A stretch of DNA of 5,994 nt from Deltaproteobacteria bacterium (GTDB taxonomy: Bacteria > Desulfobacterota > Binatia > Binatales > Binataceae). The notes beneath the pieces were generated by a model. That model was not told the origin of the DNA, made no database searches, and was given only the letters and a program-made list of their open reading frames with translations. Positions 1-4,958 of the stretch are shown here, in pieces (position 1 is the stretch's first letter; each line of letters begins with the position of its first letter). The translations under genes were made by a program, and so were the position numbers. The stretch is taken from positions 1 to 5,994 of the forward strand of contig JAJXYM010000184.1 in assembly GCA_021780585.1 (NCBI GenBank). The letters are read 5' to 3'.

Positions 1-705
1 GATCCGCCCGGTGCGCGAACCGTCCAAAGTCAGGATTTTGCCGGCCAGCGCCGGACGCCCGCCCGCGACGACCCGCATCGCTTCGGCCGCCTGCAGCGCG
101 CCGATCGCGCCCGCGACCGGTCCGACGATTCCGGCGTCGCGACAACTGGCGGCGTCCTCCCCACCCGGCGGCTCCTCGAACAGGCAACGCAGGCACGCGC
201 TCTCGCCCGGCATCACGGTCATCGCCTGACCGCTCAAGCCCAGCACTCCGCCGTAGACGAACGGACGGCCCAGCGCGACGCAAACGTCGTTGATCAGGAA
301 TTTGGCGGCGGGATCGTCGGTCGCGTCGATCACGAAGTCGGCGCGCGCGATATAGCGGGTGGCGTTGCGCTCGTCGAGCCGATCGACCGCCGCCTCGACC
401 GCGAGTTCCGGCGCGAGCAAAGCGAGCCGGCGCGGCGCCGCCAGAGCTTTCGGCGCGCCCAGGTCGGACTCGCCGTAAATGATCTGGCGCGGCAGGTTCG
501 AAAGCTCGACCGGATCCGGATCGACGATGAGCAGTGGTCCGCGCCCGGCGCGAGCGAGCGCGATAATCGCGGGCGCGCCCAGTCCGCCGGCCCCGACGAT
601 TAAAATTGGCGCGTTCCGAGACGCTTCGATATGGCAGTTCGACGCCACGCTGCGAATCCCGCGTTCGCGGCCTCGGCTCGCGCGTCCCACCGGCAAAGGT
701 TGCAA
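1..705 (-). CDS. E1-like adenylyltransferase, MoeB/ThiF/HesA family, under SAM riboswitch control (C-terminus off window)
   Basis: Family members adenylate the C-terminal Gly-Gly of a ubiquitin-fold sulfur carrier (MoaD, ThiS or HcyS type) in the cytoplasm, preparing it for thiocarboxylate formation. Seen, numbered from TTG 705: a glycine-rich Rossmann loop VGAGGLG at 37-43; DPDPVELSNLPRQ at 62-74, the E1 nucleotide-binding signature; Lys86; DATDD at 127-131, holding the Mg/ATP aspartate; a zinc-ligand pair CLRC at 171-174; and Cys188 in SCRDAGIVGPVAG, the usual position of the catalytic-type cysteine. Residues 73, 86 and 130 fall at the numbers I recall for E. coli MoeB, which supports the start. 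No in-frame ATG precedes the Rossmann loop. TTG 705 has GAGGG seven bases upstream. The second CxxC expected in the C-terminus is not in view. The first 33 residues lack the usual RYxRQ helix. The S-box leader points to methionine or sulfur metabolism, so an HcyF-like role is preferred over MoeB or ThiF. Family certain; exact role inferred. Confidence 0.9.
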   Translation of the reverse strand, partial: MQPLPVGRASRGRERGIRSVASNCHIEASRNAPILIVGAGGLGAPAIIALARAGRGPLLIVDPDPVELSNLPRQIIYGESDLGAPKALAAPRRLALLAPELAVEAAVDRLDERNATRYIARADFVIDATDDPAAKFLINDVCVALGRPFVYGGVLGLSGQAMTVMPGESACLRCLFEEPPGGEDAASCRDAGIVGPVAGAIGALQAAEAMRVVAGGRPALAGKILTLDGSRTGRI

Positions 706-706
706 T

Positions 707-738
707 AAAAAACCCTCGCCGGGCGATAAGACGAGGGT
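707..738 (-). terminator. Intrinsic terminator of the SAM riboswitch expression platform
   Basis: On the minus strand, bases 738-730 (ACCCTCGTC) pair with 720-712 (GGCGAGGGT). This gives nine base pairs with one G-U wobble and a 9-base loop. A run of six T (712-707) follows at once. This is a textbook Rho-independent terminator, placed between the aptamer and the start codon, and it competes with the antiterminator. Its 3' arm contains GAGGG, the likely ribosome binding site, so the same stem would also block translation of any read-through RNA. Confidence 0.87.
713..717 (-). promoter_or_regulatory. Ribosome binding site that sets the TTG start and lies inside the terminator stem
   Basis: GAGGG at 717-713 lies seven bases before TTG 705. 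The T-run of the terminator forms the spacer. Other in-frame non-ATG starts (TTG 696, GTG 690, GTG 648) have no comparable purine stretch upstream. This site therefore decides the start and links terminator formation to hiding of the binding site. Confidence 0.6.
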
Positions 739-758
739 AGTGATACTCTCGCCTTATC
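725..758 (-). promoter_or_regulatory. Antiterminator of the SAM riboswitch
   Basis: Bases 758-748 (GATAAGGCGAG), which include the 3' strand of aptamer helix P1, can instead pair with 735-725 (CTCGTCTTATC). That gives eleven pairs with one G-U wobble and a 12-base loop. This pairing uses up the 5' arm of the terminator. With SAM bound, P1 keeps 758-751 and the terminator forms. Without SAM, the antiterminator forms and transcription continues. The exclusive pairings are visible in the sequence; the regulatory direction follows from the known S-box mechanism. Confidence 0.82.
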
Positions 759-866
759 TTCCAGGGCCCCGTCTCTATGGGGTCCCGCAGGACTTAGCAC
801 CAGCACCCCAAGGGGCCGGTTGCTGCGGCATCGTCGGGCCAGTCCCTCCGCCGCTCTGGATAAGGC
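751..866 (-). promoter_or_regulatory. SAM-I (S-box) riboswitch aptamer
   Basis: Read on the minus strand, helix P1 is an 8-bp pairing of GCCTTATC (866-859) with GATAAGGC (758-751). Between its strands the conserved S-box core appears in order: CAGAGCGGCGGAGGGACTGG, then CCCGACGATG and GCAGCAACC (the P2 and kink-turn region), then GGTGCTAAGTCC after P3, then P4 and a purine-rich GGAA leading into P1. These match the SAM-I consensus closely, including AGGGACTGGCCC, GCAACC, GGTGCTAA and GATAAG. SAM-I riboswitches bind S-adenosylmethionine and switch off methionine and sulfur-assimilation genes in cis. It sits directly upstream of the E1-like gene, with a complete terminator/antiterminator platform. 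Functional in appearance; not tested. Confidence 0.95.
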
Positions 867-884
867 CGCAAATTCCAGCTTTCA

Positions 885-913
885 AGATTGCTATACGAAG
901 TTGGGGAAGTCAA
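885..913 (-). promoter_or_regulatory. Candidate sigma70-type promoter for the riboswitch leader
   Basis: TTGACT (913-908, five of six to the -35 consensus) is followed after 17 bases by CAATCT (890-885). That hexamer keeps only the conserved A2 and T6 of a -10 box. The predicted transcription start near 878 would place the aptamer about a dozen bases into the RNA, which suits an S-box leader. The -10 is weak, and TATAGC at 895-890 is too close to the -35 (12 bases) to replace it. Confidence 0.42.
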
Positions 914-993
914 CCTCCCGACCAGGCGGTTAGTCCGGCCGGTTTCACGCTGACGCCGTGCGACGCCGTGCGCCGCGATCGGGCGGCGCGGCC

Positions 994-1022
994 TTGCAGT
1001 TATTTTCCAGCGGTGCTTTAGG
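994..1022 (+). promoter_or_regulatory. Weak candidate promoter for the plus-strand cluster
   Basis: TTGCAG (994-999) and TTTAGG (1017-1022) are 17 bases apart and lie in a locally AT-richer patch about 85 bases upstream of the first plus-strand start. Both hexamers match the consensus only partly. The rest of 867-1105 is GC-rich divergent intergenic DNA in which I see no gene. Confidence 0.2.
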
Positions 1023-1105
1023 ATGCGAGAGCGGCCGGCGCGGACCGGATATCGGCCGGCGCGTCCGAATCGCGGCGGACCGCAATTCACGGAGGCATCG
1101 GAATC

Positions 1106-1477
1106 ATGGCGGACGATCTGCACGAGAAGGGCATCAAGCTGCGCGCGCAACTATGGGGCGAGGAGGCGTCGCGCAAACGGCACGAGGACTTCAAGAGCTT
1201 CGATCCGTTCTTCGCCGACTTCCTGAACGATCAATTGTTCGCGCAAATCTGGACGCGGCCGGGATTGCCAATCAAGTCCCGCTCATTGATCACGATGGCC
1301 GCGCTGATGGTGCTCGGCCGCAGACCGGAGCTGCGCACGCATATGCGCGGCGCGCTCAATCTGGGCATCACGGCGGGGGAAATCAAGGAATTGATTATCC
1401 ATCTCTCGCAGTATGGCGGCGTGCCGACCGCGGTCGAGGCGATTCGCGCCCTGCGCGAGGTCACCAGCCCCGATTGA
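1106..1477 (+). CDS. Carboxymuconolactone decarboxylase (CMD) family protein, paralog 1
   Basis: A 123-residue all-helical CMD-family protein, close in length to the short gamma-carboxymuconolactone decarboxylases (PcaC type) of the beta-ketoadipate pathway. Seen: WTRPGL at 49-54, RSLITM at 59-64, LGRRPEL..HMRGALN at 70-85, EIKELIIH at 92-99 and QYGGVPTAVEAIRA at 102-115, in the order found in PcaC-like proteins. It contains no cysteine, so it lacks the CxxC of AhpD-type peroxidases. GGAGG (1091-1095) stands 10 bases before the ATG. It is the first gene of a co-directional group of five, and a paralog about two-thirds identical (ungapped, counted by eye) lies two genes downstream. Family assignment is firm. 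True 4-carboxymuconolactone decarboxylase activity is not shown: no other protocatechuate-pathway gene is visible, and CMD proteins have many uncharacterised roles. Confidence 0.9.
   Translation: MADDLHEKGIKLRAQLWGEEASRKRHEDFKSFDPFFADFLNDQLFAQIWTRPGLPIKSRSLITMAALMVLGRRPELRTHMRGALNLGITAGEIKELIIHLSQYGGVPTAVEAIRALREVTSPD
1339..1360 (+). repeat. 22-base exact direct repeat shared by the two CMD genes (second copy 2854-2875)
   Basis: The same 22 bases occur at 1339-1360 and 2854-2875, encoding the end of the conserved HMRGALN segment in both CMD paralogs. A second shared stretch lies over the TAVEAI segment of each gene. This is conserved coding sequence from gene duplication, not a mobile element. 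It flanks the dehydrogenase gene in direct orientation. Confidence 0.8.
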
Positions 1478-1490
1478 GCCGCACGCGCCG

Positions 1491-1522
1491 GGGCGCGCGA
1501 TTTTCCTTGCGGGCGCGCGCCC
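1491..1522 (+). terminator. GC-rich hairpin after the first CMD gene, possible weak terminator or attenuator
   Basis: GGGCGCGCG (1491-1499) pairs perfectly with CGCGCGCCC (1514-1522) around a 14-base loop, 14 bases after the stop codon at 1477. No real T-run follows, only scattered T and a TTT about eight bases on. In DNA this GC-rich, CGCG stems arise easily by chance. If real, it would partly separate the first CMD gene from the rest of the cluster. Confidence 0.3.
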
Positions 1523-1660
1523 TCGGTGCTTTAACAGGGACGTTATTTCCAGACGGATAGCGTTTCTTTGCGCGGCGCGTCCGGACCGTCACGGCCGCCG
1601 CGCGTGGAAGCGCGCGAAGCCACGAGCGTCAACCTCTGGCCGATAATCGGGAGGCCGAAC

Positions 1661-2554
1661 ATGCGAGTTGGAATCATCGGATTGGGCAATATGGGCGGAC
1701 CGATGGCCCTGAACATCATCAAAAAGGGCCATAGCGCCGTGGTCAACGATATCCGGCGCGAGATGGCCGAACCGCATCTGGCGGCCGGCGCCCAATGGGC
1801 CGATTCGCCCGCCGCGGTCGCCGCCCGCAGCGAAGTGGTGCTGACTTCGCTGCCGGGTCCGCGCGAGGTCGAGGCGGTCGCGCTCGGCCCCAACGGCATC
1901 CTGAGCGGAATCGAACGCGGCGCCGTCTACGCCGATCTTTCGACCAACTCGCCCACCGTGATCCGGCGTATCCACGGGGTGTTCGCCGAAAAGGGCATCG
2001 CGATGCTCGACGCGCCCGTCAGCGGCGGAATTCCCGGCGCGCGCCACGCCACGCTGGCCGTAATGGTCGGCGGCGACAAGGAGACCTACGAGCGGATCAA
2101 GCCGGTGCTCGACGCGATCGGCGACAAGGTCGCCTACGTCGGCGCGATCGGCGCCGGCGCGGTCGCCAAGCTGGTCCATAACATGGTCGCGATCTGCTCG
2201 ACGCAATTGCTGGTCGAGGCCTTCACGATGGGGATGAAGGCGGGAGTGTCGGCCGACGCGCTGCTCAAGGCGGTCTCCGACGGCGCCTACGGCCAGGGGA
2301 TGATCCTCAAGGGCGCGCTGCCCAAGATGATCATGAAGGGAAATTTCGATCGCGTGACCTTCGCGCTCAAGCTCGCGCGCAAGGACCTCGGCCTGGCGAC
2401 CGAAGTCGGCCGCGAATTCAACGTGCCGATGCCGATCGCGAGCCTGGTCGAGCAGGATTTCCTCTCGGCCCTGGCGCACGGCCTGGGCGACAAGGATTCG
2501 ACCGCGGCGGTGACCGTGCAGGAGGATCGCGCCAACGTCAAGGTGCGCTCCTGA
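1661..2554 (+). CDS. 3-hydroxyisobutyrate dehydrogenase family (beta-hydroxyacid dehydrogenase) NAD(P)-dependent oxidoreductase
   Basis: A 297-residue cytoplasmic dehydrogenase of the HIBADH / tartronate semialdehyde reductase / GLYR1 superfamily, which interconverts beta-hydroxyacids and their semialdehydes. Seen: the Rossmann loop GLGNMGGPM at 7-15; VVND at 27-30, ending beta-strand 2 in Asp, which hints at NAD over NADP; the substrate signature DAPVSGG at 117-123; GAGAVAKLVHN at 164-174, with catalytic Lys170 and Asn174; and KLARKDLGLA at 237-246, the conserved C-terminal lysine region. Length is typical for the family. ATG 1661 is chosen because GGGAGG (1649-1654) lies six bases upstream and the Rossmann fold starts at once. 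An upstream in-frame ATG at 1568 would add 31 unconserved residues. It sits between two CMD paralogs, 66 bases before the second, and is probably part of the same catabolic unit. Substrate unknown. Confidence 0.93.
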   Translation: MRVGIIGLGNMGGPMALNIIKKGHSAVVNDIRREMAEPHLAAGAQWADSPAAVAARSEVVLTSLPGPREVEAVALGPNGILSGIERGAVYADLSTNSPTVIRRIHGVFAEKGIAMLDAPVSGGIPGARHATLAVMVGGDKETYERIKPVLDAIGDKVAYVGAIGAGAVAKLVHNMVAICSTQLLVEAFTMGMKAGVSADALLKAVSDGAYGQGMILKGALPKMIMKGNFDRVTFALKLARKDLGLATEVGREFNVPMPIASLVEQDFLSALAHGLGDKDSTAAVTVQEDRANVKVRS

Positions 2555-2620
2555 GGCGCGGAACCGGCGCTCCGAAATAGCAACTCGATTACTCGGTTAG
2601 ACGCGGAGAGGATTAGTCAA

Positions 2621-2998
2621 ATGGCGGAAGATCTGGCGAAAAAAGGACTCGAGGTTCGCACCAAACTATTCGGCGAAAAGGCCGCCGTCGCGGGCAATGA
2701 GTATCTTAAACAATTCGACGAGGGCTTCGCGGCGTTCCTCAACGATCAGCTCTTCGGCGGCATCTGGGGACGGCCCGGCCTGCCCACCAAACTGCGCTCG
2801 CTGATCACGATGACCGCCCTGATGGCGCTCGGACGCGGACCGGAATTGCGGCTGCATATGCGCGGCGCGCTCAATATCGGCGTCACCCAGGAAGAGATTA
2901 AGGAGATGATCATCCACATCTCCCAATACAGCGGCGTGCCCACCGCGGTCGAGGCGATCCGCGCCTTCCGCGAGGTGACCGAACCGAAGAAATCCTGA
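2621..2998 (+). CDS. Carboxymuconolactone decarboxylase (CMD) family protein, paralog 2
   Basis: A 125-residue CMD-family protein that aligns without gaps to the protein encoded at 1106-1477, with about 83 of 123 residues identical (counted by eye). The core is nearly invariant: FLNDQLF at 39-45, RPGLP at 51-55, RSLITM at 59-64, PELRLHMRGALN at 74-85, EEIKEMIIH at 91-99 and GVPTAVEAIRA at 105-115. Differences cluster in residues 5-37, the N-terminal helices. It also has no cysteine, so it is not an AhpD-type peroxidase. GGAGAGGA (2605-2612) sits eight bases before the ATG. CMD proteins act as oligomers, so the two paralogs could form a mixed complex or have split substrates; this is inference. 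Family certain, reaction unknown. Confidence 0.91.
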   Translation: MAEDLAKKGLEVRTKLFGEKAAVAGNEYLKQFDEGFAAFLNDQLFGGIWGRPGLPTKLRSLITMTALMALGRGPELRLHMRGALNIGVTQEEIKEMIIHISQYSGVPTAVEAIRAFREVTEPKKS

Positions 2999-3072
2999 TC
3001 TGTCCGCAAGCGGCGCGCGGCGGGCGCCACCGGCGCCTTCCCACGCCGCCCTCCGGCCACGAGAGGCCCGTC

Positions 3073-3945
3073 ATGAAGATAGGAATGCTCGCCGTGCTCA
3101 ACGAGCACAGCGTCGATCCGGCGGTTTTCGCGCGCCGCGCCGAAGCGCTCGGCTTCGAATCAATCTGGCTCCCGGACCATCCGGTGATGCCGGTGCATAC
3201 GAGCACGCCGCTGCCCGAAACCCCGCCCGGCAAAGGCGAAATACCCGACCATTATTCGCATATGTGCGACCCGTTCGTCGCGATGGCGATGGCGGCCGGG
3301 GCGACCACGCGCCTGATGGTCGGAACGGGCGTATGCCTCGTGCCAGAACGCAATCCGATTCTGACCGCCAAGGAAATCGCGACGCTCGACGCGTTTTCGA
3401 ACGGGCGCGTGCTGTTCGGAATCGGCGCCGGATGGCTCAAGGAGGAATCGGAACTGCTCGGCGCCGACTATCCGCATCGCTGGACCCAGACTCGCGAATA
3501 TATCGCCGCGATGCGGGAATTATGGACCAAGCCGGAAGCCTCATTCGACGGCCGCTACGTCAAATTCCCGCCGGTCCGGCTCTATCCGAAACCGGCGCGC
3601 GCCGGCGGCCCGCCCGTGCTGATCGGCAGCAAGGACAAAAACGCCCTGCGCTGGGTCGCGCGATGGGGCGACGGATGGTGCCCGATCCTGCTTTCGCCCG
3701 AACAAATGAAGGCGGAATTGGCGAAATTGCGCGACGAATGCGCCCGCGCCGGCACGAGCTACGACCGGCTCGATCTGACGATCATGCGCCAGGGCTTGCG
3801 CGGCGATCGCGCCGAGGTGCGGTCCGCATTGCGCCAATACGAGGACCTCGGCGTGCCGCGCTTCGTCCTGATGCTGATCGCGAAACGTCTCGGACCCGAT
3901 AACTTCGAAGCCGAGCTGGAACGGATCGCCGAACTGTATATTTGA
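3073..3945 (+). CDS. LLM-class oxidoreductase, probably F420-dependent (TIGR03619-like)
   Basis: A 290-residue luciferase-like monooxygenase-fold (TIM barrel) protein. Seen: MKIGMLAVLN at the N-terminus (first strand); ALGFESIWLPDH at 25-36, the conserved strand and cofactor-side segment; DPFVAMAMAAGATTRLMVGTGV at 66-87, shown here split as DPFVAMAMAA then GATTRLMVGTGV; VPERNPILTAKEIATLD at 90-106; SNGRVLFGIGAGWLKEE at 109-125; and RWGDGWCP at 197-204. This pattern fits the short F420-dependent LLM subgroup TIGR03619 more than flavin-dependent alkanal or alkanesulfonate monooxygenases. F420 use is inferred; no F420 biosynthesis gene is in view. GAGAGG (3061-3066) lies six bases before the ATG, and the gene starts 74 bases after the second CMD gene. 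In a catabolic cluster it could carry out a hydride-transfer or dehydrogenation step; the substrate is not readable from sequence. Confidence 0.9.
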   Translation: MKIGMLAVLNEHSVDPAVFARRAEALGFESIWLPDHPVMPVHTSTPLPETPPGKGEIPDHYSHMCDPFVAMAMAAGATTRLMVGTGVCLVPERNPILTAKEIATLDAFSNGRVLFGIGAGWLKEESELLGADYPHRWTQTREYIAAMRELWTKPEASFDGRYVKFPPVRLYPKPARAGGPPVLIGSKDKNALRWVARWGDGWCPILLSPEQMKAELAKLRDECARAGTSYDRLDLTIMRQGLRGDRAEVRSALRQYEDLGVPRFVLMLIAKRLGPDNFEAELERIAELYI

Positions 3946-3971
3946 TCGCGCCGCCGCGCCTGATTCATCCT

Positions 3972-3987
3972 GATTATTGCGATAATC
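3972..3987 (+). promoter_or_regulatory. Short inverted repeat overlapping a -10-like box upstream of the hydrolase gene
   Basis: GATTAT (3972-3977) and ATAATC (3982-3987) are perfect inverted arms around TGCG. GATAAT at 3981-3986 matches five of six bases of a -10 box. No good -35 is found 16-18 bases upstream. Set in an AT-rich island between two GC-rich genes, it could be an internal promoter with an operator, or chance. Confidence 0.22.
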
Positions 3988-4006
3988 GCCCCTATAGGAC
4001 GCCGTC

Positions 4007-4942
4007 ATGCCGCTCGACCCGCAGATGAAAACCATTCTGGATCAGATGGCCGCCGCCAACTCGGCGCCGTTCCATCGGATGACGCCGGCGGCCGCGCGTG
4101 AGCTGATGGAGCGCCGGGCGCCAAGTGGCGCCCCGGTCGCCGTCGCCCGCGTCGAAGACCGCGCCATCGCGGGGCCGGCCGGCGAAATTCCGGTGCGCAT
4201 CTATACGCCCGCCGGCGCCGGACCATTCGGAGCGCTGGTCTATTTTCACGGCGGCGGATGGGTTGTCGGCAGTATCGCGATGGTCGATGACGTCTGCCGG
4301 CGGCTCGCCAACGCGGCCGGATGCGTCGTGATTTCGGTCGATTACCGCCTCGCCCCGGAACACAGGTTTCCGGCCGGACCGGAAGACTGCTACGCCGCCG
4401 CGCGATGGGCCGCTGATAACGCTTCCGCCGGCGGATGGGACCGCACGCGGATCGCGGTGGGAGGAACCAGCGCCGGCGGCACTCTCGCCACCGCCGTCGC
4501 GATGATGGCGCGCGATCGCGGCGGACCGTCCCTGGCCTTTCAATTACTTGTTTATCCCGCGACCCAGCGTGAATTGACTACTCCATCGCATAGTCAATTC
4601 GCCAATGATAATTACTATGTGTTGTCGCGCGCGGACATGGAATGGTTCTGGGGCCATTACCTGGCCGCCCCCGCCGACGCCGCGAATCCCTACGCCTGTC
4701 CGGCCCGCGCGGCCTCGCTGGCCGGCCTGCCGCCCGCGATGGTGATAACCGCCGAATACGACCCGCTGCGCGACGAGGGCGAAGCTTACGCCGCGCGCCT
4801 GAAAGAGGCGGGCGTTGCGACCGTACTGCGCCGTTACGACGGCGTGACGCACGGGTTTTTCGGGATGGCCGCCGTGCTCGATAAAGCGCGTCAGGCGATC
4901 GACGACAGCGCCGCCGCTCTGCGTTCGGCGTTCCGCGCCTGA
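4007..4942 (+). CDS. Alpha/beta hydrolase, hormone-sensitive lipase (family IV) esterase/lipase type
   Basis: A 311-residue carboxylic-ester hydrolase of the HSL / bacterial family IV group. Seen: the oxyanion-hole motif HGGGW at 81-85; VDYRLAPEHRFPA at 111-123, typical of the family; the nucleophile elbow GTSAGG at 153-158 with Ser155; Asp252 in AEYDPLRDEGEAYA; and His282 in THGFF. The Ser-Asp-His triad is therefore complete. The elbow reads GTSAGG where GDSAGG is commoner, an accepted variant. No signal peptide is apparent, so it is probably cytoplasmic. AGGA (3997-4000) lies six bases before ATG 4007. As the last gene of the plus-strand run it may hydrolyse an ester or lactone entering or formed in the pathway; the actual substrate is unknown. 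Its stop is only 16 bases from the end of the convergent gene. Codons around 4540-4620 are notably AT-rich. Confidence 0.94.
   Translation: MPLDPQMKTILDQMAAANSAPFHRMTPAAARELMERRAPSGAPVAVARVEDRAIAGPAGEIPVRIYTPAGAGPFGALVYFHGGGWVVGSIAMVDDVCRRLANAAGCVVISVDYRLAPEHRFPAGPEDCYAAARWAADNASAGGWDRTRIAVGGTSAGGTLATAVAMMARDRGGPSLAFQLLVYPATQRELTTPSHSQFANDNYYVLSRADMEWFWGHYLAAPADAANPYACPARAASLAGLPPAMVITAEYDPLRDEGEAYAARLKEAGVATVLRRYDGVTHGFFGMAAVLDKARQAIDDSAAALRSAFRA
4571..4600 (+). repeat. Perfect 10-bp inverted repeat inside the hydrolase gene
   Basis: GAATTGACTA (4571-4580) and TAGTCAATTC (4591-4600) are exact reverse complements around a 10-base spacer, inside an unusually AT-rich stretch of an otherwise GC-rich gene. 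It encodes residues near RELTTPSHSQFAND in the cap region. The arms are visible directly; any role (mRNA hairpin, protein binding) is unknown. Confidence 0.6.
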
Positions 4943-4958
4943 GCGCGGCGGCGGCGGT

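Noticed and set aside
984..998. Sigma54 promoter suggested by TTGCA at 994-998
   Set aside because: The required GG at the -24 spacing is absent; the bases there are C and G, so the GG-N10-GC rule fails.
479..1021. 180-codon plus-strand open frame
   Set aside because: It lies opposite the E1-like gene and the riboswitch, both strongly supported on the minus strand. Its translation shows no recognisable motif and is Pro/Arg-rich, as expected for a shadow frame in GC-rich DNA.
794..1150. 118-codon minus-strand open frame over the riboswitch region
   Set aside because: It runs through the promoter and aptamer and overlaps the start of the CMD gene on the other strand. Its Arg-rich translation has no family features.
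1568..1660. Earlier ATG giving the dehydrogenase 31 extra residues
   Set aside because: The extra residues are Arg/Pro-rich and unconserved. ATG 1661 has a strong ribosome binding site and begins directly at the Rossmann strand, as in the family.
1589..2479. 296-codon minus-strand frame opposite the dehydrogenase gene
   Set aside because: Its Arg/His/Asp-rich composition is the typical antisense shadow of a GC-rich coding region. The plus-strand frame carries all the catalytic motifs.
3023..3037. Hairpin GGCGCC-ACC-GGCGCC between the second CMD gene and the LLM gene
   Set aside because: It is a 6-bp GC stem with a 3-base loop and no following T-run, close to what chance gives in this composition, and the genes look co-transcribed.
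4943..4958. Shared terminator between the convergent hydrolase and 132-residue protein genes
   Set aside because: Only 16 bases separate the two stop codons. They hold a GGC-type repeat with no stable stem followed by T on either strand.
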